DNA of 64,000 nucleotides from NCBI GenBank assembly GCA_017626555.1, contig JAGAIM010000004.1, positions 1 to 64,000 on the forward strand, written 5' to 3'. The stretch is from Bacteroidales bacterium. GTDB lineage: Bacteria > Bacteroidota > Bacteroidia > Bacteroidales > UBA932. Both the position numbers and the translations under genes were made by a program. The notes below the pieces were generated by a model. That model saw only the letters and a list, made by a program, of their open reading frames with translations. It had not been told where the DNA came from and searched no databases. Positions 1 to 8,796 of the stretch are shown piece after piece; the first letter of the stretch is position 1, and each line of letters opens with the position of its first letter.

Positions 1-14
1 AACACCTCCTTTTT
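1..14 (+). rRNA. 3' end of 16S rRNA (partial)
   Basis: The first bases read AACACCTCCTTTTT, which matches the conserved anti-Shine-Dalgarno end of Bacteroidota 16S rRNA (GGAACACCTCCTTTCT). A tRNA-Ile and a tRNA-Ala follow, as in a 16S-23S spacer. Only about 14 bases are inside the window, so the call rests on this short motif plus the context. Bases 15-92 are spacer with no gene seen. Confidence 0.6.
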
Positions 15-92
15 GGAGTTTGTAATGACACGAGCTTCGCGGTGGATTGCAAGGTCGTAAGTCTTGCTTTTCTTCAATCTTTTTAAATATAC

Positions 93-169
93 AGTCCCGT
101 AGCTCAGTTGGTTAGAGCACTACACTGATAATGTAGGGGTCAGCAGTTCAAGTCTGCTCGGGACTACCA
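93..169 (+). tRNA. tRNA-Ile (GAT)
   Basis: Cloverleaf with acceptor stem 93-99 pairing 159-165, discriminator A166 and an encoded CCA at 167-169. The anticodon stem CTACA/TGTAG encloses the loop CTGATAA, giving anticodon GAT. The D-arm AGCTCAGTTGGTTAGAGC and the T-loop TTCAAGT are canonical. It lies where the tRNA-Ile of a 16S-23S spacer is expected. Confidence 0.97.
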
Positions 170-185
170 AGTTCTTAAAAAATCT

Positions 186-259
186 GGGGGTATAGCTCAG
201 TTGGCTAGAGCACCTGCTTTGCAAGCAGGGGGTCGTCGGTTCGACTCCGACTATCTCCA
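186..259 (+). tRNA. tRNA-Ala (TGC)
   Basis: Acceptor stem 186-192 pairs 252-258 with two G-T wobbles; discriminator A259, and CCA is not encoded. The anticodon stem CCTGC/GCAGG encloses TTTGCAA, anticodon TGC at 220-222. It sits 16 bases after the tRNA-Ile, the usual Ile-Ala pair of a ribosomal spacer, but a terminator rather than 23S rRNA follows. Confidence 0.97.
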
Positions 260-264
260 CATCA

Positions 265-297
265 AAAGAGACCTGATCATCACGATCAGGTCTCTTT
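265..297 (+). terminator. Intrinsic terminator after tRNA-Ala
   Basis: A 14-bp perfect stem (265-278 with 284-297) around a 5-base loop, ending in CTCTTT. The core CCTGATC/GATCAGG is the same as in the terminator behind tRNA-Leu at 16200-16225, so this looks like the genuine end of a stable-RNA transcript in this genome. It could also stop the convergent GH115 gene, which ends at 317. Confidence 0.85.
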
Positions 298-316
298 CGT
301 TGTGGAGATACCGCTC

Positions 317-3130
317 TTATTTGAGCCTGATTTCCTGCAGGACGATGCCTGGGTCAAGCAGACTGATGGTAACGGTATGGCGGCCGCTTTCGAGAGATGA
401 AATGTCTATCATTCTTGCAGAATAGCCTCTGAGCACGTTTCTGCGCCATTCAGCAGAGAAGTCATCGGTGTGGATCGAGAATGTTTCAGGATTTCCTCCG
501 TCGATGCTGACAGCATATCTGGCATCCCTTCCTTCATACACGTGCAGATTGGCCAATGTCCTGATTTCCAGGTTTTCAGCATTTTCAGATACATCAACGA
601 CATATTCCAATGCAGGTGCTTCTTCAGGAGTGTATGAAGGCGTATCAAACGGCAGGACAACCATTCCGTCGCTGAATCCAAGTTGCTTTACTTGCTGAAT
701 CTTTCCTTCTTTTGAATTTCTGATGATCTTTCCATCAGATGCTGCAATTATTTGCCTGCTCTCAGATGGAAATGGAGGATATGCTCCTATGAATATAGCA
801 TCGATGGAGGCCTCTGCCTTAAGGTCTGTGACTCTGAAATGATTTTCACCTTTATTCAATTTCAATGTCCCTACCTTACTCCACATAGGCCCGATGAGTG
901 GCGAATGCCATATATTGTTGATCGGTGCCGCTGAGGCTGTATAGGAAGTATTATTGATATTTACTTTGCAGAAAATGTTGTCCTTTGCTGCTTTAGAGAA
1001 GTTCTCGACAGGAGTAAGTGCGTGCATCCACAGCGGAATCTCTCCCTCTGTATCGCTTTCTATTACAATCCCTTCCGCCAAGGCTTCCTCTACATTCAGA
1101 TATCCCGGTTCAGGGCCTTTCCTGATGCTTTCCATCATTTCCTCCGTGCATACAGTTGCGGCCATCCCTGGTGTATAATACCAATGATATGGATCCCATC
1201 GGAAGAAATTGCCCCATTTCCCATCGAGAAGTTCATTGTTATATTTATCTGTCCAATCATTCAGTGCATTGAACATTTCTGTGGCACGGGAAGCATCTGC
1301 AAGAGCCACCTCGGCATCGTTATATGTGGCGTGTGCCATACTCAGTCGCGCAAGCAGTTGGTATTCATTGAGCATCCAGGCTCCGTGGACTGGATATTCT
1401 ACCAATTCGAAATACGCCGCCTGGAGGTTTTCCGGAATCTCTGCCTTGAGAGCCTCCGCGCGCAGGGCGATGTTTTCCCAACGCTTCAGACGCTCTCTGA
1501 TCTCCGCTTCAGGATATTCAATGAACCATACGTGTGAATCTTTTCCGGCTGCCTGAAGACGATAATATTCATCTTGGATTGCGCTGATTTCTGCTGCGTA
1601 TTTTTCTCCGAATGTGCGTGAAGCCCACTCCTCGATGAATCCGTGAGCCTTTTCCGGAGACCATCTTTCCAGATCCCAGGCCAGTTCCATAGCAAAGGTG
1701 ATCTCTTTTTCTGCTGGTTTGATGTCTCCCACATTGAATATCCATATCTTTCGTGCACCGTATGTATATGCCTTGGTGAGTTCAGCCGAGATGAAGGAAG
1801 GGGAGAGAGGACTGAGCCATATCCAACTGGCAGGGTCTCCGTGATATGAGAGGTGATAGTAAATCCCGGCCCCTCCTTTCCTCTTCATCTCTTCAGGATT
1901 GCACAGATTGCGGGTATATCCGTGCTTGTCGTCAGACCACAGGAGAGTGACCTCGTCAGGGATCTGCAGACCTGCGTGATATGCGTCCAGAACCTCTTCG
2001 TAGGTGCATAGTACCTGCGGGATTTCCTCTACCGGTCTGTTGATATTTCTGCGGAGTATATCTCTTTGATCATCAATGGCTTGCTGCATCAGTGCGCAGC
2101 GTTCCCTGGTGCTGTTTGCACCCTCCATCGGATAGTCGTGTATGCCTCTCAGTCCTAAGGTATAGATCTTTTCATATCCTCCGTTGGTCTGGACTCTTTC
2201 CTCCCAATATCGGATCATATTGTCGCGGTTGGTGATGTAGTTGAAGTCGCCCCAGGTTCCGGCATTCTTCCATTCGTCCTCATTGTTGCGGAGCATCTGC
2301 TCGCAGTGTGAAGACCCCATCACGATAGCATAGTCATCTGCAAGACGGGCATTCTCCGGATCGGCGTTGAAGGCCTGGGAGCCATTGTGCATTGCCGGCC
2401 ACAGATAGTTTCCGCGCAGTCTCAGCAGCAGTTCGAAAACCTTTTCATACACCTTCGGCCCGACTTTGCCGGACTCCTTGTCAAAAGTCTGCTCGACCCA
2501 TTTTGCCCATCCACCGAAACGCTCGTCATTGATGAAGATGCCTCGGTACTGAATATCAGGTTCTTCCTGTATGAAGCGTCCGGGATGTACGTAGAGAGCC
2601 TCCTTGTGCTGAGGTGTGACATCCGCCCACCAGTACCAGGGCGAGACTCCGGCCGCTTCGCTGAGCGATGTCAGACCGAAGGCTGTTCCACGGCGGTCGC
2701 TGCCGGCAACCACCAGTACCGGATCTTTCCGCCCCTTGATGCTGACTGTCTGAATGATATATGATTCCCATTTCCCTTGGAGGGACTCTGTATCTATCAG
2801 TCCCTTCTTCGAGAATTCATCAACAAGGAATGACTTTCCGATTGTTCCGGCAATTACAACCGGTCCTTCCGGAAGGTCTCCATTTGTCAGAATCTGCGGT
2901 CTGGAGTCCGTAAGACGCTCGACATCGTCAGCAAGCAGCCCGGCAGCAACCGTCACTACACGCGCATCGCAGGTATCAATACATATTGTCGCTGCTGAGC
3001 CTGAATCAGCCAATGGGAAAGCCTCTTTGACAGGTTTCTGACTAACTTCGGGAAAGGAGGCCAGTTCCTGACCGCCATATCCGCATCCTGAAATCAGTAG
3101 TATGATTGCTGTTAAAGTGTTGATTCTCAT
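317..3130 (-). CDS. GH115 family alpha-glucuronidase lipoprotein
   Basis: Family GH115 enzymes remove (4-O-methyl)-glucuronic acid side chains from glucuronoxylan and related glycans. The 937-residue product starts with a lipoprotein signal (LISGC, Cys16), so it is probably anchored to the outer membrane or in the periplasm. Family-like stretches include RGIFINDERFGGWAKWVEQ near residue 200, LRLRGNYLWPAMH near 240 and a conserved GSSHCEQMLRNN near 270; the C-terminal part resembles the beta-rich accessory domain of these proteins. Length fits the family. No SusC/SusD pair or xylanase lies beside it, so its substrate in this organism is inferred only from the family. The downstream end faces the tRNA-Ala terminator. 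Confidence 0.9.
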   Translation of the reverse strand: MRINTLTAIILLISGCGYGGQELASFPEVSQKPVKEAFPLADSGSAATICIDTCDARVVTVAAGLLADDVERLTDSRPQILTNGDLPEGPVVIAGTIGKSFLVDEFSKKGLIDTESLQGKWESYIIQTVSIKGRKDPVLVVAGSDRRGTAFGLTSLSEAAGVSPWYWWADVTPQHKEALYVHPGRFIQEEPDIQYRGIFINDERFGGWAKWVEQTFDKESGKVGPKVYEKVFELLLRLRGNYLWPAMHNGSQAFNADPENARLADDYAIVMGSSHCEQMLRNNEDEWKNAGTWGDFNYITNRDNMIRYWEERVQTNGGYEKIYTLGLRGIHDYPMEGANSTRERCALMQQAIDDQRDILRRNINRPVEEIPQVLCTYEEVLDAYHAGLQIPDEVTLLWSDDKHGYTRNLCNPEEMKRKGGAGIYYHLSYHGDPASWIWLSPLSPSFISAELTKAYTYGARKIWIFNVGDIKPAEKEITFAMELAWDLERWSPEKAHGFIEEWASRTFGEKYAAEISAIQDEYYRLQAAGKDSHVWFIEYPEAEIRERLKRWENIALRAEALKAEIPENLQAAYFELVEYPVHGAWMLNEYQLLARLSMAHATYNDAEVALADASRATEMFNALNDWTDKYNNELLDGKWGNFFRWDPYHWYYTPGMAATVCTEEMMESIRKGPEPGYLNVEEALAEGIVIESDTEGEIPLWMHALTPVENFSKAAKDNIFCKVNINNTSYTASAAPINNIWHSPLIGPMWSKVGTLKLNKGENHFRVTDLKAEASIDAIFIGAYPPFPSESRQIIAASDGKIIRNSKEGKIQQVKQLGFSDGMVVLPFDTPSYTPEEAPALEYVVDVSENAENLEIRTLANLHVYEGRDARYAVSIDGGNPETFSIHTDDFSAEWRRNVLRGYSARMIDISSLESGRHTVTISLLDPGIVLQEIRLK

Positions 3131-3151
3131 ATACTATAGAGTTGCAGATGA

Positions 3152-4012
3152 TTAAAGACTGTTGTATCTCGGACTGAATGTGTCACCCTTTTCTATGTCT
3201 CCTGTTGTGAATCCTTTCTTGAGCCAGCGGGCGCGCTGAGCGGAGGTTCCGTGGTTGAATGTCTCCGGAACGGCATAGCCCTGAGCCTTCTTCTGAAGAT
3301 AGTCATCGCCTATTCTGGAAGCGATCTCAAGCCCTTCTTCAAGATCGCCGGCCTCAAGAGAATTGAACATTTCATTGTCGTGATGCGCCCAAAGTCCTGC
3401 ATAGAAATCGGCTTGCAGTTCCAGTCTGACGCTTATTTTGTTCGCTTCTGCCTGAGAGGTCTGGTTCATTGCAGTATGTGCCTGACGCAGAGTGCCTAAA
3501 AGGTTCTGTACGTGATGCCCTACCTCGTGGGCTATGACGTATGCGTATGCAAAGTCGCCTGCCGAACCGAACTGCTTCTTCATTGTCGAGAAGAAAGAGA
3601 GGTCGATATAGACAGACCTGTCTGCCGAGCAGTAGAACGGACCGGTTGATGATGTCGCTCCTCCGCAGGCGGATTGTACATTTCCCGTGAAAAGCACCAG
3701 TGTAGGTGGCTCGTATTCAAGACCCAGACGGCGGAACTCTGCTGTCCAGACATCTTCAGTTCCTGCAAGAATCTGCTTTGAAAATACAGCCAGCGCTTCC
3801 TCTTCGGGCGTTGGAACATATTCCGTCTGTTGCGTTCCTGTGATTGCTTCCAGTCCTCCGGCCTGGCGCACAACGTCAAGAGGATTGCCTCCAAGAAGCC
3901 AGGTTATGATGCCGACAATGACAAGTCCTCCAAGTCCAAGTCCTGCAGCCTTTCCGCCTTTTCCGCGAATGTCTCTGACATTGCGGCTTTCTCTTCTTCC
4001 GTCTAGTCTCAT
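3152..4012 (-). CDS. Neutral zinc metallopeptidase, YpfJ family
   Basis: The 286-residue protein has a basic N-terminus, one membrane segment at about residues 23-41, and a large domain with the zinc-binding motif HEVGHH at 162-167 (His162, Glu163, His166). The surrounding text (YAYVIAHEVGHHVQNLLG, then ELQADFYAGLWAHH) is typical of YpfJ/zinc_peptidase (PF04228) proteins, whose substrates are not known. It is probably membrane-anchored with the peptidase domain in the periplasm. It is read toward GH115 with 21 bases between them. Start ATG at 4012 gives the usual MRLDGRRES-type N-terminus of the family. Confidence 0.93.
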   Translation of the reverse strand: MRLDGRRESRNVRDIRGKGGKAAGLGLGGLVIVGIITWLLGGNPLDVVRQAGGLEAITGTQQTEYVPTPEEEALAVFSKQILAGTEDVWTAEFRRLGLEYEPPTLVLFTGNVQSACGGATSSTGPFYCSADRSVYIDLSFFSTMKKQFGSAGDFAYAYVIAHEVGHHVQNLLGTLRQAHTAMNQTSQAEANKISVRLELQADFYAGLWAHHDNEMFNSLEAGDLEEGLEIASRIGDDYLQKKAQGYAVPETFNHGTSAQRARWLKKGFTTGDIEKGDTFSPRYNSL

Positions 4013-4061
4013 ATCAGATTATGTTTTAGTGTGTAAAGTTAATGAATCATTTGAATATTGT

Positions 4062-4069
4062 TAACTTTG
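4062..4069 (+). promoter_or_regulatory. Bacteroidota -7 element (TAACTTTG)
   Basis: Matches the TAnnTTTG consensus and lies 22 bases before the GH20 start. No clear TTG is seen at the proper distance upstream, so only half of the promoter is supported. Confidence 0.4.
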
Positions 4070-4090
4070 TGAATCTGCAAAAAAATCGTA

Positions 4091-6037
4091 ATGATGAAAA
4101 ACGGCTTTCTAATATCATCTGTTCTTATCGTCTTGGCAGCATTCCAGGCAGCGGCTCAAGGCCCTGAAGTCCTGATTCCCGCCCCTGCTGAAGTCACTAT
4201 GAATGAAGGATCATATAAATTCGAGGAAGATCCGCAGATAACTTTTGTAAGCAGGCCACAGGGCGATATGCCAGAAGAATCATACATCCTTTCTGTAAAT
4301 GCGCGAAAGGGTGTAACAATCATATATTCAGATGCTTCCGGACAATATTATGCCCTCCGGACTCTGGATCAGATGACAGCGGGAGGGACAATCCGCGAAC
4401 TGCCTTGCTGCGAAATATATGACTATCCGCGTTTCCCATACAGAGGACTTCACGTTGATGTGTCAAGGCATTTCCGGAGCATTGACTTTCTTAAGAAGCA
4501 GATTGATGCGATGGCTATGTTCAAGATGAACAGGATGCATATACATCTGACTGATGCAGCGGGCTGGCGTATGCAGATCGATGCCTATCCTCTCTTGACA
4601 GGTCTTGCTGCCTGGAGGCCTGAGCGATTGTGGAAGGATTGGTGGGCAGGCGAACGTAGATATGTCCCGGAAGGCACACCTGAGGCATACGGAGGGTATT
4701 ATACAAAGGAGCAGATGCGCGGATTGGTCGATTATGCCGCCCAGAGGCATATAGAGATTATCCCGGAAATAGAAATGCCTGGACACAGCGAGGAAGTCAT
4801 TGCCGCATATCCGCATCTGGGATGTGCAGGAGAAGCGTACAGGCAGGGTGAATTCTGTATCGGAAACGAGGATGTCTTCCGTTTCGTGGAGACAGTTCTG
4901 GATGAGGTAATGGAAGTGTTTCCTTCAGAGTATGTCCATATCGGTGGGGATGAGGCCGACAAAAGGCATTGGAAAACCTGCCGGAAGTGTCAGCAGCGTA
5001 TGAAGGAGGAGGGGCTGAAGGATGTGGATGAACTTCAGAGTTATATGATACGTCGTATCAGCAGATATGTGGAATCAAAAGGCAGAAAGATAATCGGATG
5101 GGATGAAATACTTGACGGAGGGCTGGCAGAAGATGCAACTGTGATGTCGTGGAGAGGAACCGAGGGAGGCATCGCTGCGATGAAGATGGGTCACGACGTT
5201 ATTATGCCCCCCGGCCGTTACTGCTACCTTGACCATACTCAGGATGCTCCTTTCAAGGAACCGGAATCCATAGGTGGCTACCTCCCTTTGGATACGGTTT
5301 ATGTTTATGAACCTCTCGAACCTTCGATGCCATTGGACAAAAAGCATCATCTTCTTGGGCTGCAGGCTAATCTCTGGAGCGAATATATCCCTGATGATGA
5401 GCACGCCGAGTATATGTACTGGCCTCGTGCGATGGCCGTGGCAGAGACGGGGTGGAGCCAGCCTGAGAATAAGGATCTTATGGATTTCCGCAGACGTGCT
5501 GTGATGGCTTCAGACCGTATGCGCTCGCTTGGATACAATGTATTTGACCTGGAGAATGAATATGGAGAACGCAAACTCTCCCGGATGCCTGCAGAGCATA
5601 AGGCAAAAGGGTGCAAGGTGTTGTATAACAAGCCTATACAGAAGCAGTATCCTGCGTCAGGCGAGACGACCTTCACCGATGGCATTATGGGCGGCTGGAC
5701 ATATAGTGACGGCAAATGGCAGGGCTTTCTCACCGATATAGACGTGACCATAGACCTCGGGTCTGTGATGCCGGTGCACTATGTCGGAGGCACATTTATG
5801 CAGTTGAAAGGCCCCGGAGTCTTTATGCCGGAAAAGGTGGAGATCCATATATCGTCGGGTGGTGTCACATTCACTCCTTTGGCTGAAGTATGGAATGATG
5901 TTTCAACGGAAATCCCCGATCTTCTTTTCCGCAGTTTCGACACTGTCTGCGATGTAAGGACAAGATATGTCCGTTTCTGTGCCAGACGCTCGACAATGCG
6001 CGGATTTCTTTTTCTTGATGAGATAATTGTCAATTAA
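4091..6037 (+). CDS. GH20 beta-N-acetylhexosaminidase
   Basis: Exo-acting hydrolase of terminal beta-GlcNAc or GalNAc residues. The 648-residue precursor has a cleavable signal (about residues 1-23, ending AAAQ), an N-terminal GH20b-type domain to about 110, and a (beta/alpha)8 catalytic domain carrying RGLHVDVSRHF (118-128), HIHLTDAAGWR (150-160) and the Asp-Glu catalytic pair in HIGGDEADK (Asp287, Glu288). The last 130 residues look like a discoidin (F5/8 type)-like beta-sandwich found on many Bacteroides hexosaminidases. Periplasmic or surface location is inferred. ATG at 4091 was chosen because the signal sequence begins there; ATG 4094 is equally possible. Confidence 0.93.
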   Translation: MMKNGFLISSVLIVLAAFQAAAQGPEVLIPAPAEVTMNEGSYKFEEDPQITFVSRPQGDMPEESYILSVNARKGVTIIYSDASGQYYALRTLDQMTAGGTIRELPCCEIYDYPRFPYRGLHVDVSRHFRSIDFLKKQIDAMAMFKMNRMHIHLTDAAGWRMQIDAYPLLTGLAAWRPERLWKDWWAGERRYVPEGTPEAYGGYYTKEQMRGLVDYAAQRHIEIIPEIEMPGHSEEVIAAYPHLGCAGEAYRQGEFCIGNEDVFRFVETVLDEVMEVFPSEYVHIGGDEADKRHWKTCRKCQQRMKEEGLKDVDELQSYMIRRISRYVESKGRKIIGWDEILDGGLAEDATVMSWRGTEGGIAAMKMGHDVIMPPGRYCYLDHTQDAPFKEPESIGGYLPLDTVYVYEPLEPSMPLDKKHHLLGLQANLWSEYIPDDEHAEYMYWPRAMAVAETGWSQPENKDLMDFRRRAVMASDRMRSLGYNVFDLENEYGERKLSRMPAEHKAKGCKVLYNKPIQKQYPASGETTFTDGIMGGWTYSDGKWQGFLTDIDVTIDLGSVMPVHYVGGTFMQLKGPGVFMPEKVEIHISSGGVTFTPLAEVWNDVSTEIPDLLFRSFDTVCDVRTRYVRFCARRSTMRGFLFLDEIIVN

Positions 6038-6071
6038 AGTCCTGTTGCGCAATTATAATTGATAAAATGTG

Positions 6072-6079
6072 TATATTTG
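6072..6079 (+). promoter_or_regulatory. -7 element (TATATTTG) upstream of M20 gene
   Basis: Exact TAnnTTTG match. A TTG at 6045-6047 is 24 bases upstream, longer than the usual 19-21. If transcription starts about 7 bases downstream, the long upstream reading-frame extension to 6069 cannot be translated, which supports the start at 6117. Confidence 0.5.
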
Positions 6080-6116
6080 CACATTATGCGCGTGTATGCG
6101 TTATTTAAATATAGCG

Positions 6117-7196
6117 ATGGACTTAGAATTGTTTCTCGACATATTGAACATCGATTCGACTTCCGGCAAGGAAGCCGTGCTTGCTGATTATCTTGCGGAG
6201 AGATTATCTGCAGAACGCAACCGTGTGGTGATGTCCGATGTTGGAGATGGAACAAAGAATCTGTTTGTGGCTTGGGGAGATCCTAAGATTGTCTTCTGCA
6301 CTCATCTCGATACTGTTCCGCCATATATCGCTCCTTCTTTTGACGGGGAAATTATGTCAGGAAGAGGCTCCTGCGATGCCAAGGGGCAGATTTTTGCTAT
6401 GTATGAGGCTTGCAAGGTGCTGGAATCAAGGGGATATGAGGGATTCGGTCTTCTGCTGCTTGCAGGTGAGGAAACCGGTTCTTTCGGTGCCAAGGCATTC
6501 AGAGAGCATTATCCTGGTGCGGAATGGGTTGTAGTCGGCGAGCCTACGGATAATTGTATGGCTTCGGCAAGCAAAGGTACAAAATCTTTCGAGGTGACTT
6601 TCGAGGGAAGGTCTTTCCATTCGGGATATCCGCAGTACGGACTGAGTGCTGTGGAGATGTTCAATGATTTCGTGAATGCTTTACGTAGCATCGTGTTCCC
6701 TTTAGATCCGATACTTGGGGATACTACCTGGAATATAGGGAAACTCGTCAGTGACAATCCTCAGAACATCCTCAGTGACAGACTGACCTGCAGGGTGTAT
6801 TTCAGGACTACATTCGAGTCTGACGAGATGGTATGCAATGTGATGAAGAATATTGCAGGAGAGAATGCAAGGCTGAGATTCGGTCGGAGAAAGGTGCAGG
6901 ATGGATCTGATATAGTTGCAAAGGATGTGGCGCAGTGGCAGAAGATGATGAGTGTAAAGCCTTTCGGCGGTGACACTCCGACTAAGTATGAGATTTTGGA
7001 TGGATTTCCGTCTAAACCGGTGGCATTCGGGAGCGATGCTCCGCAATTGACCAACTTCAGAAGGAAGATTCTGTGTGGCCCCGGATCGATCCTGGTTGCT
7101 CACAGACCGGAAGAGCACATATCTCTTGCCGATCTGGAGACGGCAATCGAGAATTACGTGCGGATATATGAAACTTTGGTGAATTTCAAGAACTGA
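6117..7196 (+). CDS. M20 family amidohydrolase, probable succinyl-diaminopimelate desuccinylase (DapE) or ArgE-like
   Basis: A 359-residue dinuclear-zinc amidohydrolase. Metal and catalytic residues are visible: HLDTVPP (His63, Asp65), SGRGSCDAKG (Asp87), AGEETG (Glu118-Glu119) and VGEPTDN (Glu141 region); the dimerization domain lies in between. The family includes DapE, ArgE and LysK. The next genes make lysine and include the succinyltransferase dapD and an aminotransferase but no other deacylase, so DapE, which removes succinate from N-succinyl-diaminopimelate, is the best inference; an acetylornithine or acetylcitrulline deacetylase remains possible. The start at 6117 gives the normal family N-terminus and lies after the promoter motif; ATG 6096 is an alternative. 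Cytoplasmic. Confidence 0.85.
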   Translation: MDLELFLDILNIDSTSGKEAVLADYLAERLSAERNRVVMSDVGDGTKNLFVAWGDPKIVFCTHLDTVPPYIAPSFDGEIMSGRGSCDAKGQIFAMYEACKVLESRGYEGFGLLLLAGEETGSFGAKAFREHYPGAEWVVVGEPTDNCMASASKGTKSFEVTFEGRSFHSGYPQYGLSAVEMFNDFVNALRSIVFPLDPILGDTTWNIGKLVSDNPQNILSDRLTCRVYFRTTFESDEMVCNVMKNIAGENARLRFGRRKVQDGSDIVAKDVAQWQKMMSVKPFGGDTPTKYEILDGFPSKPVAFGSDAPQLTNFRRKILCGPGSILVAHRPEEHISLADLETAIENYVRIYETLVNFKN

Positions 7197-7251
7197 AACT
7201 TCACCGGAACACAATAAGTAAGATAAACAGAAGCAGGTATTATGATCATAA

Positions 7252-7425
7252 GGCGCTTCAGCGCCGTGCCACTCGCGTCAGCGAGGTTTTCGCAGAAAAC
7301 TGAAGCAGCGATGGCACCCGTCGAACGAAGTAAGACGGTATGCCCCTCGGGGCTGTCAGCGCAACTGACTGGGGGTATATAACTATCATAATATTTGCTT
7401 CACAGAGGCAAATATTATGATAGTT
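7252..7425 (+). promoter_or_regulatory. Structured leader (serial hairpins) of lysC
   Basis: Between the M20 gene and lysC there are at least six perfect hairpins: GGCGC 7252-7256/7261-7265; an outer GTGCCA 7266-7271/TGGCAC 7312-7317 closing a junction with hairpins 7272-7285 and 7286-7300; CCGTC 7318-7322/GACGG 7334-7338; GCCCC 7342-7346/GGGGC 7349-7353; GTCAG 7355-7359/CTGAC 7365-7369. An 18-bp perfect stem (7381-7398 with 7408-7425, 9-base loop) follows and contains the lysC ATG at 7417. Nothing here resembles the known lysine riboswitch. It may be a cis-regulatory RNA or an interspersed palindromic repeat that landed here. Confidence 0.6.
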
Positions 7426-8793
7426 ATGAAATTCGGCGGCACTTCTGTCGCAAATTTCGAGGCGATTACCAGAGCCATCTTCATCGTGGGTGGAAGACTG
7501 GATAAAAAGCCGGTAGTGGTAGTGTCGGCGCTGTCGAAGGTGACTGATCTTCTTTATAGGATATCAGATGCTGCAGCGTCAAGGAATGTGGCCGAGACCA
7601 AGCAACTTTTGAGTGAACTCAGACTCCGTCACGTCAATCTGGCGTCAGATCTCCTGGCGCAGAGCCCGGCGTTGAGGGAGAATGCTGTGGCACGTGTCAC
7701 TTCCATCTGCGATAAATTGGAAGAACTTGTTAATGCAATATGCGCTGTGGGAGAACTTTCCGACAGGAACAAGGCTATAATCATATCGAACGGTGAACTC
7801 CTTTCATCTACGATAATTTGTTTCGTGATGAATGCCAAAGGCATCCGTACCAATTTTATCGATGCCCGCAAGATGATGATTACCAGTGATGAATATCTTA
7901 AGGCCGAGCCGGATCTCAATGAGATCGTATCGAGAGTTCCCGCTATGGTGGAAGAAGCGTTCAGTGGGATGGATGCTGTCATTACTCAGGGATTCATCTG
8001 CAGCAATCACAAAGGGGAGCAGACTGTGCTTGGCAGAGGAGGATCGGACTATTCGGCTTCTCTGATAGGAATGGCTATAGATGCTGAGCGTATCGAAATA
8101 TGGACCGATGTCGATGGTGTGCGTTCTGCTGATCCCCGCACAGTTGAGAATACAAAGTATCTTGAAAAGATTTCATTCGAAGAGGCTGCGGAAATGGCTC
8201 ATTTCGGAGCGAAGGTGCTTCATCCGCTGACGATCGAGCCTGCTGTCAAGAAGAATATTCCGATTTATGTGCTCAATTCGATGAATCCTTCCGGAAAGGG
8301 TACAGCCATTCTTCGTAACGAATTGATCGAGGACGGAGTGAAGTCTGTATCATTCAAAGAGAATATCCGTGTAATCAATATCTTCTCGATGAAGATGATA
8401 AACACTTCTGGCTTCCTTCGCAGGGTGTTTGAGATATTCAGCGAGAGCAAGGTGTCTGTCGATCTGATCAGTACATCAGAGGCCAATATCTCTGTCACTG
8501 TTGATGCGGCCGAGAAGATAGATAAGGTTGTGGAACAACTTTCTGAATTTGCGGACGTGATTGTGGATGATGATAAGTCGCAAGTATCGGTGATAGGAAA
8601 GAACATAGTGCGCCTGAACGGTATGCTCAAAAAGACATTTGCTCCGCTTAAGAGAACAAATGTGTATATGATATCGCAGGGTGCTTCGTTTGTAAACATC
8701 AGTTTTGTGGTTGACCGTGAGGAACTTGTGGAAGTCGTGAAAGATCTTCACTATCATCTGTTTGAAGTTGAGGAAGAAATCGAACAGTTTTAA
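7417..8793 (+). CDS. lysC: Aspartate kinase (monofunctional)
   Basis: Phosphorylates aspartate, the first step toward lysine, diaminopimelate, threonine and methionine. The 458-residue protein starts with the family signature MKFGGTSVAN, has the kinase domain to about residue 290 (GRGGSDYSA near 210, WTDVDGVRSADPR near 230) and two ACT domains in the last 150 residues, the usual site of feedback inhibition by lysine. No homoserine dehydrogenase domain is fused. ATG 7417 gives an N-terminus like other Bacteroidota enzymes (MIVMKFGG); ATG 7426 would drop three residues. ATG 7417 lies inside the 3' arm of an 18-bp hairpin and ATG 7426 abuts it. First gene of the dap run. Confidence 0.96.
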   Translation: MIVMKFGGTSVANFEAITRAIFIVGGRLDKKPVVVVSALSKVTDLLYRISDAAASRNVAETKQLLSELRLRHVNLASDLLAQSPALRENAVARVTSICDKLEELVNAICAVGELSDRNKAIIISNGELLSSTIICFVMNAKGIRTNFIDARKMMITSDEYLKAEPDLNEIVSRVPAMVEEAFSGMDAVITQGFICSNHKGEQTVLGRGGSDYSASLIGMAIDAERIEIWTDVDGVRSADPRTVENTKYLEKISFEEAAEMAHFGAKVLHPLTIEPAVKKNIPIYVLNSMNPSGKGTAILRNELIEDGVKSVSFKENIRVINIFSMKMINTSGFLRRVFEIFSESKVSVDLISTSEANISVTVDAAEKIDKVVEQLSEFADVIVDDDKSQVSVIGKNIVRLNGMLKKTFAPLKRTNVYMISQGASFVNISFVVDREELVEVVKDLHYHLFEVEEEIEQF

Positions 8794-8796
8794 GAT

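Noticed and set aside
7252..7425. Lysine riboswitch
   Set aside because: The position before lysC invites it, but the five-helix L-box arrangement and its conserved junction bases are not visible.
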